This document shows, piece by piece, positions 23,688 to 35,951 of a stretch of DNA of 64,000 nt. The position numbers were made by a program, and so were the translations under genes. Origin of the DNA: Dillenia suffruticosa (lineage: Eukaryota > Streptophyta > Magnoliopsida > Dilleniales > Dilleniaceae); assembly GCA_033439265.1 (NCBI GenBank), contig JAVTVX010000024.1, positions 9,965,001 to 10,029,000 on the forward strand, given 5' to 3'. Each line of letters starts with the position of its first letter. Within the stretch, counting starts at the first letter, position 1. The notes beneath the pieces were generated by a model. That model searched no databases. It was not told the DNA's origin and saw nothing but the letters and a program-made list of their open reading frames with translations.

Positions 23688-24006
23688 TTCAAAGGCTCTT
23701 CAAAACACATCTACCCCCTCTTATTTTCCCCATTTCTTTCTCTTCTCTTCTCCTCCTATGGCCGAACCACAACCTTTGGTGCATTCCAGTAGACATGAAA
23801 CCATTCGTCGATTGTATTCTATAACCTGCAACTTTTCGTGCATTCCATACTCGGCACATTCCAGTTACTGTGTTCTGCAAACTCTGAAGGTATATTGATA
23901 TTTTTTATTCATTTGAAATGCTTATTTTGATAGTGAATGATATTTTTAGCATGATGTATGTTATGTTCACTAAATTAGTTTTGTTGAAAAGTTTAATTAT
24001 TATAAA
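23688..24006 (+). promoter_or_regulatory. Left subterminal region and probable leader of the MULE
   Basis: CT-rich text (TTCTCTTCTCTTCTCCTCC) is followed by CTCTGAAG then GTATATTG, a plausible splice donor of a leader intron. By position this is upstream of the transposase start at about 34830, once the Gypsy insertion at 24007 is discounted. No promoter element can be named with confidence. Confidence 0.35.
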
Positions 24007-26505
24007 TGTCACGCCCCGAACCGAGATCGTGAACAGCCGCCTGTTATCCTGAATGCCGGCTGTATTTTTACAGAAAATCGGGCAGAACCTCCCCATATTT
24101 CGGAGGTTTCTCAAGTACAATTTACCCTGTATAAAATACAATCATCCTGTATTAAAATCAAATGGTCATCCCGGCCTCTCCAAAATCGACCGATCTCACA
24201 GCCGACATCCAGATAACACAAGGCTATAAAAATTTCCAATAACCTAGCCACAGACCTCTATTGCCATGCCCCCGTCAAAGGCATGGACAGCCGCCAGTCG
24301 CCCCTCCTGTGATTTAGAGGAGGCACCGAGCGATCCTAGAGGGCACTTCTAAGACTTGACACAACCCCAAGTACTTACACAATGAATCAGAAATGCCTCA
24401 ATGCAATGTTATGCAATGACATGTCCATATTTATACAGTCATCCCAGAATTATACAATGTTCGTCTATAGATCTCATAATACAAATACATCACCAATACA
24501 ACTACTAACTCACGAAATTGCAGCGGAAATATACAATAACTCCTCAGATCCAAATCAAATCTCCCAATGATACTGAGCGTCCTAAAAGCAACTTTCCTTG
24601 CCAAATACTATCCCTGAAACAAAAAGGGAAATGAGGGGTGAGTACTCGGGGAAGAATACTCAGCGAATGAGTGGATCAATGCAATCGTCAAATATGGGTG
24701 TGAAGCTGGAGTGTCAAAACACAAGTATACAAATCATCTTTCACATCATCATGCTTTTCATTTCAACAATATGTCATTTGCACGCATTATCAAGTCAAAT
24801 ATACATCCAAAGCACTGTCATTAAAATCATAGAGCTGCCAGTCGAAAATGTCCTGGCAGAGGTCTACAGCGACCTATGACAGGCGCACCGGGAGTGTTAT
24901 ATGCAAAGTTATTTAAAGTGCTCTCTACCCAGGTGTTGGCAACGAACCTCGTCCAGGTGCTAGACTTGGAGAGGATATCAAAATCCAAATCCAAATCCTC
25001 CCCCTTTCGGGTTCAACCTAGCTAGTACCGTGTCGATAATCAAATCACGACAACTCGGGGGATACCCCAGGCCTAGGCATATCTAGACGCCACCAAAGCA
25101 TCTCTCACGGTGTCCTTCGTAGATACGGAACAATACAATCCAAAGCCCTCAAGGCTAAAATCAATATCGCATCAAAAATGTGCCGAAATCAGGTTTACAA
25201 ACCAAATGCAACATCTAGCATAAAATGGTACATTATACATTTCAACCATATGGATGCATAATTTCATAATTCAACACAGTTTTTGGACACTCCATCGGTT
25301 CACAAAAATCAATTTTAAAAACAGTCAAAACATTTCAAACATACGACAAATCATGCTCATTCATCAAAATGTTATAAAATAGAGTTTACATATTAAACAA
25401 AAGTATTGAAATAAATCCCACTCACAGTTTTTGGGGAGGATAACGCACTCCCCAATAAAACCACAATACGTAAAGCAATGCTCCCCTCAATCGAATCACC
25501 AAAATAGCCAACCTAATCAATCATCACGATTTTCATTAGATTTCGACTATTGTCAGGGTTTATCATTTTCTTTAAATTCGTACAAACCCTAAATTCCTCA
25601 ATTTATAAACATATTCAAATGTCATCAATTTCATTCTATTTATAAGTAAATAACAAAATCAAAATCAATCTTAATTAGAATCTAAAACCAATTAATACTA
25701 CCTAATTTGACAAAGTTTATCCAAAGGTTGAAGAGATTTCGTTTCTCTCACCTAGGGTTTCTCGGATCTCGGATCTAGCTTTCGTTCGCCCGTTGGTTTG
25801 GTCTAAAACCTGAATGTTTCCAAATTTGAAACAATTGCGAACAATTTAAGTCCAACTACTAAAGAATTTCGAAACCCAAGTGCGAAAATCGAAACTTAGA
25901 TTCATTTACCTTCGCAGAGGCTCACGGACTGTCACGGGCCGTCGTGGACCGTGGATCGCGGGTTGGCGGGCCTGGTGGGCCTGCGGCCCTGATGGGTCTG
26001 GTGGGTGGTGGGCCGTGGGCCAGACTGGGCCACGTGCTGGACTGGGCCACAGTGGCTAGGGCTTGCGCTCACGAGCTGGATCGAGCGATCGCGCGCTGCT
26101 TGCGCTAGGCTCGCGCTGGCTCGCGCTAGGCTCGCGCTGGCTCGCACGCTATCGCGGGAAGGAGGGCGCAATGGCGCGAAGGACAGGGAGGAGCTGCAGC
26201 GGCTCGTTCGCGGGAGGGACCGGGTGGTGGCTGCGATCGCGCTCGGCGGAGGAGGAAGGCGCTGCGGCTAGCGCGCTCGCTTGAGGAGGAAGGAGCAGCG
26301 GCGGCTGGGTGCGGTGGCGAGCGGCGGTGCTGGCGGCGCAGCGGGAGGGGAAGAGACACGGCGGCGAAGAGATCGGGAGAAGAGAGAAGAAAGAGAGGGA
26401 GAGAGGGAAAGAGGGAGAGAGAAAGAGAGAGAGAGGGGAAATGGAAGATAAATTAGGGCTTTAAGCCCTAATTTTAAATATCCCGTTTTTTTTTTTTGTA
26501 TTATA
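24007..26505 (-). repeat. 3' LTR of the Tekay chromovirus
   Basis: About 2,499 bp. On the minus strand it starts TATAATACAAAA and ends GGGGCGTGACA. Modules on the minus strand: palindrome (26473-26451), GA/CT-rich tract, GC-rich array (about 26340-25925), intron-like segment (25909-25810), CTAGGTGAG (about 25760), hairpin (25453-25433) with GTGAGT (25425-25420). Its GC-rich array is about 200 bp shorter than that of the 5' LTR. Confidence 0.92.
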
Positions 26506-26526
26506 TTTTCTAACCCCCTAAAAACA
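26506..26526 (-). other. Polypurine tract of the Tekay chromovirus
   Basis: On the minus strand, TTTTTAGGGGGTTAGAAAA lies directly before the 3' LTR. It is nearly identical to the tract before 7130, and would be the second-strand primer site. Confidence 0.85.
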
Positions 26527-26552
26527 AATTTCGTCCTCGAGACTAAAAGAAA

Positions 26553-26975
26553 CTATACAGAGAAAAGTTGGGGGTGCTGTCTCCTCATGGCTTCTTCAGG
26601 CTCCCAGGTCTGTTCCTCGACCTGGTCGCTCCTCCACAAAATTCTAACAAGAGGAATCTCTTTGCTCCGTAACTTTCTGACCTGTCGATCCAAAATAGTC
26701 ACGGGCTTGACAGGTAAGCTCAAGTCCTCTCGAAACTCAACTAGCGGAGCCTCTAAAATGTGTGAGGGATCTGGCTGATATCTCCTAAGTACTGAGACAT
26801 GAAATACATCGTGAATACGCGATAGGTCTGCTGGCAACTCCAATTTATATGCTACACTTCCGACCCTATCAAGGATATGGAAGGGCCCAATATACCTGGA
26901 ACTCAATTTCCCTCGCTGCCCAAATCGAATGACTCCCTTCAAGGGAGATATCTTTAAGAATACCATGTCTCCCAC
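26553..26975 (-). pseudogene. Integrase C-terminal and chromodomain-like region
   Basis: GDMVFLKISPLKGVIRFG and KLSSRYIGPFHILDRVG are the GPY/F-type end of Gypsy integrase, followed by DVFHVSVLRRYQPDPSH. The tail PVTILDRQVRKLRSKEIPLV...WEPEEAMRR has the fold signature of the plant chromovirus chromodomain, which is thought to steer integration towards marked chromatin. This segment is about 140 residues and reads openly. Confidence 0.85.
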
Positions 26976-26990
26976 AGTAAACTCTAGAGG

Positions 26991-27871
26991 TCACCGCCTA
27001 CGATCTACATAGGATTTCTGTCTATCTTGAGCGGCTTTCATCCACGTACGGATAATCTTCACTTTCTCCTTCGTCTCCTCTACTAGCTCAACATTGGTGA
27101 GTCGTCGCTCACCAACCTCATCCCAGCACAACGGGGTACGATACTTCCTCCCATACAATGCCTCGTAAGGTGGCATGCCAATGCTAGCCTGATAGCTATT
27201 ATTATAGGCGAACTCTACTAACGGAAGATGCCGATCCCAACTCCCCCAGAAATCCATAATACATGCCCTAAGCATGTCCTCTAAAGTCTGAATGGTTCTC
27301 TCTGACTGACCATCTGTCTGGGGGTGATACGCTGTGCTGAAATTCAGTCTAGTACCCAAAGCCTCCTGCAGACTGGGCCAAAAATGGGATGTAAATCTGG
27401 GGTCTCGATCTGATACTATCGATACTGGAACCCCATGCAATCTCACAATCATATCAATATAGAGGCGTGCCAATGCCTCAAGTGAGTAATCACTCCTAAT
27501 CGGGATGAAGTGTGCGGACTTAGTAAGTCGGTCAACTATCACCCAAATAGCATCATGCTGTGTCGAAGTCTACGGTAATCCTACTACAAAATCCATCGTG
27601 ATATGCTCCCACTTCCACTCAGGAATGGGAAGGGGCTGAAAGTGCCAGCTGGACGCTGGTGCTCAGCCTTTATCTGCTGACATACAAGGCAACGAGCAAT
27701 AAATTCTGTAATTTCCCGTTTCATACCCGACCACCAATAACTGTCTCTAATGGTGCGGTACATTTTAGTACTACCGGGATGTAAAGCATAGGCAAATGAA
27801 TGGGCCTCCTCGAGAACAGCCCTGCGAAAATCACTATCTGCTGGTACACATACCCGATCTCGAAAAACCAA
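26991..27871 (-). pseudogene. Integrase zinc finger and catalytic core
   Basis: The HHCC zinc-binding part includes HPGSTKMYRTIRDSYWW and CLVCQQIKAEHQ (about 27800-27660). The core includes [49 protein letters not shown] and [11 protein letters not shown], giving the D-D-E acidic triad of integrases. It joins donor DNA ends to the host genome in the family. Confidence 0.88.
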
Positions 27872-27934
27872 CAGTCTATCCTTGCGAACTCTAAAGTCAT
27901 CAATATCACCTCTGCTAGCTTTCTCATAAATACC

Positions 27935-29338
27935 TCAGAACTCTTCATCACTCTGCTGATGCTCCCTGATACGGTCGAGCAAACTCGACCGAACCTCAAA
28001 TCTGGCTAGTATAGCTCCCTGATCATCACTAGGCAACCTGACTCCCAAGGCTCGGAGTCCCAATAAACATAAGAGATAAGTACTCTCAGTAGTCTGACAA
28101 GAGGAAGACGACTTCCGACTCAAGGCATCAGCGACTACATTAGCCTTGCCCGAATGATAGTCAATAATGAGTTCGTAATCCTTTAGCAGCCCTAACCATC
28201 TCTGATGCCTCATATTCAGCTCCCTCTGAGTGAACAGATACTTCAGACTCTTGTGATCTGTAAACACTCTGCATGTGACCCCATATAAATAGTGGCACCA
28301 TATCTTTAGCGCAAAGACTATGGCCGCCAACTCCAAATCGTGCGTAGGATAATTCACCTCATGCTTCTTTAGCTGTCGCGAAGCATAGACGATAACTCTA
28401 CCATCCTGCATCAATACACAACTCAATCCCTGCCTGCTGACGTCACTATACACTACATACTCTCGATTACTCATGGGAAGGGCTAGAATCGGAGCGGACG
28501 TCAATCGCTGTTTGAGCTCCTGAAAGCTCACCTCACAACGATCATCCCATACAAACTTGACACCTTTTCGCATCAATCTAGATAACGGAGCAGCAATTCG
28601 AGAAAAGCCCTCTACAAATTTGCGGTAATACCCGGCTAGACCAAGAAAACTCCTGATCTCAGTCACTGTCTGTGGCTGCTCCCATCTCGTAATGGCATCG
28701 ACTTTCTGCGGATCGACAAAAATACCCTCCGCAAAAACTATGTGGCCAAGAAAACCAATCTGTCGTAGCCAAAATTCACACTTGGTGAACTTGGCATAAA
28801 GTTGTCTCTCACGAAGAGTTTGCAGAACCACCCTAAGATGCTGAGCATGCTCATCATCACTCCGCGAGTAGACTAAGATATCATCAATAAAAACAATAAC
28901 GAACCGGTCCAAATAATCATGAAAAATTCGGTTCATCAAGTCCATGAATGCAGCAAGGGCATTAGTCAGCCCAAACGGCATGACTAGAAATTCGTAGTGC
29001 CCGTATTGAGTGCGGAAAGCTATCTTTGGCATGTCTTGACTCCTAATCCGCAATTGATGATATCCCGATTGAAGATCAATCTTCGAGAAAACTTGAGCAC
29101 CTTGTAATTGATCAAATAAATCATCTATGCGAGGCAGTAGATATCTGTTCTTCACAGTCACCCGATTAAGTTGTCTGTAATCCACACACAATCTCAATGA
29201 GCCGTCTTTCTTCTTTACAAACAACACTGGAGCACCCCAAGAGGACGTGCTAGGACGGATAAACCCCTTATTCAACAACTCCTGCAGCTGGACCTTGAGC
29301 TCCCTCAGCTCAGCTGGCGCCATCCTGTATGGCGGCAT
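27935..29338 (-). CDS. Reverse transcriptase and RNase H segment of the Tekay chromovirus
   Basis: This is the longest open segment in the window, 467 residues. Reverse transcriptase motifs in order: [71 protein letters not shown], and the catalytic loop FIDDILVYS near 28870-28896. [16 protein letters not shown] leads to the RNase H part ([55 protein letters not shown]). These domains copy element RNA into DNA. It belongs to an element that is broken elsewhere, so it is listed as a fossil part, not an active gene. Confidence 0.93.
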   Translation of the reverse strand: MPPYRMAPAELRELKVQLQELLNKGFIRPSTSSWGAPVLFVKKKDGSLRLCVDYRQLNRVTVKNRYLLPRIDDLFDQLQGAQVFSKIDLQSGYHQLRIRSQDMPKIAFRTQYGHYEFLVMPFGLTNALAAFMDLMNRIFHDYLDRFVIVFIDDILVYSRSDDEHAQHLRVVLQTLRERQLYAKFTKCEFWLRQIGFLGHIVFAEGIFVDPQKVDAITRWEQPQTVTEIRSFLGLAGYYRKFVEGFSRIAAPLSRLMRKGVKFVWDDRCEVSFQELKQRLTSAPILALPMSNREYVVYSDVSRQGLSCVLMQDGRVIVYASRQLKKHEVNYPTHDLELAAIVFALKIWCHYLYGVTCRVFTDHKSLKYLFTQRELNMRHQRWLGLLKDYELIIDYHSGKANVVADALSRKSSSSCQTTESTYLLCLLGLRALGVRLPSDDQGAILARFEVRSSLLDRIREHQQSDEEF

Positions 29339-29401
29339 AAAGATAGGGGTAGTCCCTGGAGCTAAATCGATTTCAAAGTCAAACTCCCGAACCGATGGTA
29401 A

Positions 29402-30005
29402 TCAGGGTAGCTCCTCGGGGAAAATATCCGGAAAGTCCTGTACCACTGGGACATCCTCTAGTCTCGGTCCCTGAGCAGTAGTGTCAATGATATGAGCCAG
29501 GTAAGCCGCACATCCATGGAGAATCATGCGTCTGGCCTCCAAAACTGAAATGACACAGCGGGGTAAAACCCGCCTCTCGCCCTCAAAAATCAACACTGGC
29601 TGATCGGGTTTTCGAAACTCCACCTGCTTCTTAAAGCAGTCAACAGAAACCCGATGCATATGTAGCCAATCCATCCCCAAGGTGGCATCAAAATCAGTCA
29701 TGGCGAGGGGGATTAGATCTGCTTTCAGCACTGTATCCCCAACTTTGATCTCATATTTTTCTATATACTGTGTCGCGCACAATCTGCTCACCCAGAGGAG
29801 TGATGACCAATAGCTCCTCATCGAACAGTGAGAGTGGCCTATCAGAATGTCGGAAGAATTGATCGCTCACATATGAATAGTTAGACCCCGTGTCAATAAA
29901 GATATGAGCATCTATTCCGAAGATAGGTAGAGTACCTATCATTGAACAAAATGCACATAAACTTAGAATAATTTCAAACTTAATATGTATATATATATAT
30001 GTCAA
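29402..30005 (-). pseudogene. Aspartic protease region of the Tekay chromovirus
   Basis: HIFIDTGSNYSYVSDQF carries the retropepsin D-T-G active-site triad (near 29880). FDATLGMDWLHMHRVSVDC is the usual second block, and DIFPEELP the linker into reverse transcriptase. The enzyme cuts the polyprotein in the family. Confidence 0.85.
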
Positions 30006-30399
30006 AATAGTTGAGCCTCTAAGGCCTCTACAACTTTAGTGTACAAAGATGTCAGAGTAGTATCATGTCGACAAAAAGGAACACAACATAAAATACCTAT
30101 ACAACTGATACAATGCTGACATCCTCAAAAGAAGTGAAAATACGAATAGAGATCCTATTCTACAGGATCAGAAGGAGGAGTACCCATGATGATGTCGGGG
30201 TTTGCCTGGGTGTCCTCCTGCATCATGGCATAAACCCGGGCCTGAGCCCTAGCCTGTTGTCGTGCCTGAGTCTGCACTGTGTTACTCCCAGTGGTCACCC
30301 TGGGAGTAGAAGCTGCTGGCCGAGCAGGCTACCCCTGCTGTCCCATATGAAGAGTACTAGTGCGGCTCAGTGAACTCTGTCCTCCGAGTCCTAACTCAA

Positions 30400-31614
30400 G
30401 ACAAGAACTCCTAATATGCCCAGACTTCCCATAGTGGAAGCAAGTGACCGTCACTGAACAAGGTCCTATCGGATGGGACCTATTGCACCTGCGGCAATAA
30501 GGATGTCGCTGAGCAGTACACTGTGCAGGGTGAGTCGGAGTAGGCTGTCTAAACCCGTGGGAGTACTGTCCCCGCTCAGCTCAAGAAATCCAGATCCAAA
30601 TCCGCCTCTGTGCGAACTGGATCCCCTGCCCCTCTTTTAGTTCTGCACAAACTGAGACTTCTCTTTCTTTCTTTTCTGCTCTCTGCTCTCTTTCTGCCTA
30701 GTCTCTGCTCGGACCAAAGCCTCCGCGCAGTGAGCAGAGTCTATCATCTCGGCCAGTGTAAACTGTGGAGTAACAGTCATATATTTCTTTATGCTGAGAC
30801 TAAGACCGTCCTCAAATTTGAAGCGCAAATACTGAGGTGTAGCTAGATCTGGTACGAATGCGGCGAGTCTCCGCATATCTGCCTCGTACTCCGAGACAGA
30901 TCTGGACCTCTGTGTAAGCCGTCCCAACTCTGACCTCATCCGGTCCTGCTGGTAGAGTGGGAAAAATCTGCGGTCAAACTCCCGAAGGAAGTCATCCCAC
31001 CGCAGTGGCTCTATCGCCTCATCAGTGAGGGCCTCCCACCATGAGAGGGCCTCTCTCTCTAATAATCGCTCTGCCACTTTCAGGCAGAGCTCCTATCCAA
31101 TCCCGAGATCAGTCAGAATCCTGCGAATGTAGTTGATCCAATGCTTGGCTGCCGCAGCATCACCAAGCCCTGCAAAATCTGTGCACCCCAGCTGACGGGC
31201 CTCCTTAACCAACTGAGTCAACTCATGTACCCGTCTAAGAATAGCCGATGTAGTCTAACTCGGCTCGGACAAAGTAAAAGAACTGGCCACCAGCAGTGGA
31301 ACCGGTGCCGTAGGAACTGGCGCTGCTGTAGGTGCAGGCGCTGCTACAGGAGATGGTGGGGGCGGAATCTGGACCCCATGCGAAGCATACCACTCGTACA
31401 CCTATCAAAAGGCGTCGAGTGTGGGTACGGGAGTCTGAGCCTGAGCAGCTGGCTGAGTAGGTGCCGGTGGTGGCACGTGAGTCGAGGTACGATCCTCCGA
31501 CTCATCTAAGTCCTTTGGTACTCGTGGGGTCTCGGGTGCCCGAGGTGCATCTGGCACTAACAGACCCTCAAGTGATGTGAATCTAGCACTTCTCCTACCA
31601 CGTCTAGGTGGCAT
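30400..31614 (-). pseudogene. gag region of the Tekay chromovirus
   Basis: It starts MPPRRGRRSARF with a proline-rich spacer (PPAPTQPAAQAQTPVP). The gag domain follows at about 31077-30637 (ALSWWEALTDEAIEPLRWDD, FLREFDRRFF, MRRLAAFVPDLA, LRFKFEDGLSLS). A zinc-knuckle-like CFHYGKSGHIRSSC lies near 30440-30400. The segment is homologous along its length to the gag at 4423-5691. It is broken. Confidence 0.82.
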
Positions 31615-31922
31615 AATTCTGCAAGAAAAAGATGCTTATTAAGTATCATAAAAAGAATAGGCATGGTTCAAGAATTTTGGACTAATCATAGCATGGCTAC
31701 CCTCACAAAAGGATGAAATTCTTAGTTCAATAGGAGAAGAATATAGCAAGTTAGGTTAGATACAACCGTATCTAACCCCCTAAAATAGATGAACTCATAT
31801 GCCTATGACCATGCACCGGGACTTCATGAATGTATGAAACTCTCATGCATTGAGGACTTTAAAAACTAATATAATCGGGAATGTTTCCAAGACCCTCTTC
31901 CTACATAGCTCTTAACCAAGTC

Positions 31923-31934
31923 GCTCTGATACCA
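31923..31934 (-). other. Primer-binding site of the Tekay chromovirus
   Basis: TGGTATCAGAGC on the minus strand, 7 bp inside the 5' LTR end. It has the same tRNA-iMet type and spacing as in the element at 1064. Confidence 0.9.
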
Positions 31935-31941
31935 ATCCAAC

Positions 31942-34546
31942 TGTCACGCCCCGAACCGGGATCGTGAATAGCCGCCCGTTATCCTGAATATCGGCTGTAT
32001 TTTTGTAGAAAATCGGGCAGAACCTCCCCATATTTCAGAGGTTTCCAAAGTATAATTTACCCTGTATAAAACACAATCATCCTGTATTAAAATCAAATGG
32101 TCATCCCGGCCTCTCCAAAATCGACCGATCTCATAGCCGACATCCAGATAAAGCAAGGCTATAAAAATTTCCAATAACCTAGCCACAGACCTCCACTGCC
32201 ATGCCCCCGTCAAATGCATGGACAGCCGCCAGTCGCCCCTCCAGTGATTTAGCGATCCTAGAGGGCACTTCTATGACTTGACACAACCCCAAGTACTTAC
32301 ACAATGAACCAGAAATGCCTCAATGTAATGTTATGCAATGACATGTCCATATTTATACAGTTATCCCAGAATTATACAATGGTCGTTTATTGATCTCATG
32401 ATACATATACATCACCAATACAATCACTAACTCACGAAATTGCAGCGGAAATATACAATAACTCCTCAGATCCAGATCAAATCTCCCAATGATACTGAGC
32501 GTCCTAAAAGCAACGCTCCTTGCCAAATACTATCACTAAAACAAAAAGGGAAATGAGGGGTGAGTACTTGGGGAAAAATACTCAGTGAGTGAATGGATCA
32601 ATGCAATTGTCAAATATGGAGTGTGAAGCTGGAGTGTCAAAACACAAGTATACAAATCATATTTCACATCATCATGCTTTTCATTTCAACAATATATCAT
32701 TTGCACGTATTATCAAGTCAAATATGTATCCAAAGCACTGTCATTAAAATCATAGAGCTGCCAGTCGAAAATGTCCTGGCAGAGGTCTACCGCGACCTAT
32801 GACAGGCGCACCGAGGGTTTAATATGTAAGTTTATTTAAAGTGCTCTCTACCCCGGCGTTGGCGACGAACCTCGTCCAGGTGCTAGACTTGGAGAGGATA
32901 TCAAAATCCAAATCCAAATCCTCCCCCTTTCGGGTTCAACCTAGCTAGTACCGTGTCGATAATCAAATCACGACAACTCGTGGGATACCCCAGGCCTCGG
33001 CATATCCGGACGCCACCAAAGCTTCTCTCACGGTGTCCTTCGTAGCTACGGAACAATACAATCCAAAGCCCTCAAGGCTAAAATCAATATCGCATAAAAA
33101 ATGTGCCAAAATCAGGTTTACAAACTAAATGCAACATCTAGCATAAAATGGCACATTATACATTTCAACCACATGGATGCATAATTTCATAATTCAACAC
33201 AGTTTTTGGACACTCCATCGGTTCACAAAAATCAATTTTAAAAACAGTCAAAACATTTCAAGTATACGACAAATCATGCTCATTCATCAAAATGTTGTAA
33301 AACAGAGTTTATATATTAAATAAAAGCATTAAAATAAATCTCACTCACAGTTTTTGGGGAGGATAGCACACTCCTCAATAAAACCACAATACGTAAAGCA
33401 ATGCTCCCCTCAATCGAATCACCAAAATAGCCAACCTAATCAATCATCACGATTTTCATCAGATTTTGACTATTGTCAGGGTTTATCATTTTCCTTAAAT
33501 TCATACAAACCCTAAATTCCTCAATTTATAAACATATTCAAATGTCATCAATTTCATTCTATTTATAAGTAAATAACAAAATCAAAATCAATCTTAATTC
33601 GAATCTAAAACCAACTAATACTACCTAATTTGACAAAGTTTATCCAAAAGTTGAAAAGATTTCGTTTCTCTTACCTAGGGTTTCTCGGATCTCGGATCTA
33701 ACTTTCGTTCACCCGTTGGTTTAGTCTAAAACCTGAATGTTTCTAAATTTGAAACAATTGCGAACAATTTAAGACCAATTACTAAAGAATTTCGAAACCC
33801 AAGTGCGAAAATCAAAACTTAGAGTCATTTACCTTTGCAGAGGCTAATGGACTGTCACGAGCCATCGCGGGCCATGGATCACGGGCTGGCGGGCTGATGG
33901 GCTGGCGGGCCTGGTGGGCTTGCGGGCATGATGGGTCTGGTGGGCCGCGGGCCAGACTGGGCCGCGTGCTGGATTGGGCCGCAGTGGCTAGGGCTTGCGC
34001 TCGCGAGCTGGATCGAGCACTCGTGCAATGGGTCGCGCGCTGGAGCTCTCGCGCTCGTGCTAGGGTGCGCTCGAGCAATGGATCGCGCGCTGGAGTGCGT
34101 GCTGGCTCGTGCTGGGGCGTGCTGGAGGTGCGCAGGGGCTCGTGCAGAGGCGCGCAAGGGTGCGCTGGCGCTCGTGCAAGAGCGTGCAGAGGCGCGCTGG
34201 GGGTCGCGCGCTGCTCGCGCTGGGGGTTGCGCGCTGCTCGCGCTGGCTCGATCTGGGCTCGCGCTGGCTCACACGGGCTCGCGCTGGCTCCCGCGCTGTC
34301 GCGCGAAGGAGAGCGCAGTGGCGCTCGTGCAGGGAGGAGCTGCAGCGGCTCGCTCGTGGGAGGGACCGGGTGGTGGCTGCGATCGCGCTCGGCGGAGGAG
34401 GAAGGCGCTGCGGCTAGCGCGCTCGCGTGAGGAGGAAGGAGCAGCGGTGGCTGGGTGCGGTGGCGAGCGGCGGTGTTGGTGACGGTAGTGGGAGGGGAAG
34501 AGACACGGCGGCGGGGAGATCAGGAGAAGTGAGAAGAAAGAGAGGG

Positions 34547-34577
<31 letters not shown>

Positions 34578-34661
34578 GGGGGAAATGGAAGATAAATTAG
34601 GGCTTTAAGCCCTAATTTTAAATATCCCTTTTTTTTCTTTTTTTTTTTCCTAGGTATTACA
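31942..34661 (-). repeat. 5' LTR of the Tekay chromovirus
   Basis: About 2,720 bp, TGTAATACC...GGGGCGTGACA on the minus strand. Modules are as in the 3' copy: palindrome 34617-34595, GC-rich array about 34500-33860 (longer here), CTAGGTAAG near 33680, and the hairpin near 33357-33376. The inner text includes CCGTAGCTACGAAGG (about 33050). Confidence 0.92.
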
Positions 34662-34829
34662 ATAAATTTAGGGTTTAGTATGTTTAAGACTTAGTATATT
34701 TGTTGAATTGTTATAAGTTTATGTTTAGGATTCAAATTGCAAAAGTTGGGTTATTTGCATAACTTTATGATAAGTTGAATTAGATGTTAACAAGTTTAAT
34801 TTTGATAGTTATAAAAAATAGCGGATATA

Positions 34830-35951
34830 GTGAGATTGTTATACTATAGTAATAGTGAGATTGTCACGGGTAAGGATGGAATTGGTTATGATTGTGGTCA
34901 TTCGACATTGATTAGGGTGAGAAATAATGTATATTTTAATAAGTTGATATCTGTGATATGTAAATGCTTTCGGATAAATTCTATAACACAATATATGGAG
35001 GTTTTCCATCGGTGTCCTATCTAAAACATTCGACATGGGAATGTACAATATGAATTGGTGCCAATTAGTGATGATGATAATATTTTTAAATTGATGAAGT
35101 TTGCGGTGAGCATGGGAGTTTACTCATGAGTTGTACATAAAATCTTACAATAGTGAAATGTCCTCGTAATAAGGTTGTGATTATACGGATGATTATCCAT
35201 ATATTGAATCTCGAGTAAATCTTGTTTTCATAGAAGTGGATAACGATATTAATGAGGAAGAAATAGTGGAAGAAGAGACAGAAGAATAGGACGATGATGA
35301 AGATAAAGATGATAAAGAAGTTATTAATGGTGGTGGTGGTGGTTATGATGCTAACGAGTTAATGATCGAGTCCTCATTGGCCCTTGCAGTCGGAGATAGT
35401 AGTCTTGGTAATGCCTATGGCCGAATAGGTGACTCAATTCCCTTCATAACCACTGCACTCGGAAGTGATAGTTTTGTATTGAGAAAGATAGTAGATTGGC
35501 AAGCGATAGTTGGAGTTCTAACAATGAATTGAAGAGAGGGATTCATATTATCAAAATACACCATGTAAAATATCACTATCAATTTCGTATTGCGAAAATA
35601 ACTCTTATACTTTGAATAGAAATATATACTCAAAGGGATGAAGGTTATAGGTAGAGGTTGCATGCTCGAAGAATAAGACTTGTTGATACTTTTGTGATTA
35701 CTATTGTTGATGAACCACACACATGTGTGAATGCTAGTTTGATGCAGGATCATAGGTAGCTAGATTCAAATTTGATGGCCTGATATTTTCTTAATTCTGT
35801 AAAGAATGATGTCAATGTCAAAATTTCTTTCCGGTGAATTGTTATGATAGAGAGAACCATATATATAGTTTCTCATAAAAGAGTTTGGATAACGAAGAGA
35901 AAGGTTATAGAGATAGTATACAATTATTGGGATGATTCTTATAAACAATTA
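34830..35951 (+). pseudogene. MuDR-type MULE transposase, N-terminal half
   Basis: The text VTGKDGIGYDCGHSTLIRV...LISVICKCF and YELVPISDDDNIFKLMKFAV matches the N-terminal MuDR domain of MULE transposases. An acidic linker follows (EEEIVEEETEE and D/K-rich stretch, about 35250-35320). Next comes the WRLHARRIRLVDTFVITIVDEPHTC and QDHRQLDSNLMA block of the zinc-binding N-terminal region, then KRVWITKRKVIEIVYNYWDDSY. Several in-frame stops and frame changes show a decayed gene. It is interrupted at 35952 and continues at 37345. The enzyme would cut and paste the MULE at its inverted repeats. Confidence 0.82.

Larger units (their letters stand above)
24007..34661 (-). mobile_element. Tekay-lineage chromovirus (Ty3/Gypsy), structurally complete, broken
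   Basis: Minus-strand element of 10,655 bp flanked by a perfect target duplication, ATAAA (24002-24006 and 34662-34666). In its own orientation it reads: 5' LTR (34661-31942), tRNA-iMet primer site, gag with zinc knuckle, protease, reverse transcriptase, RNase H, integrase, a chromodomain-like end, a polypurine tract, and the 3' LTR (26505-24007). The domain order, long LTRs and chromodomain-like tail support the Tekay lineage. All parts are recognisable, with the reading frame broken in roughly five to ten places. The LTR copies differ by a few percent by eye plus a large length change in the GC-rich tract, suggesting fairly recent insertion into the MULE. Confidence 0.93.
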
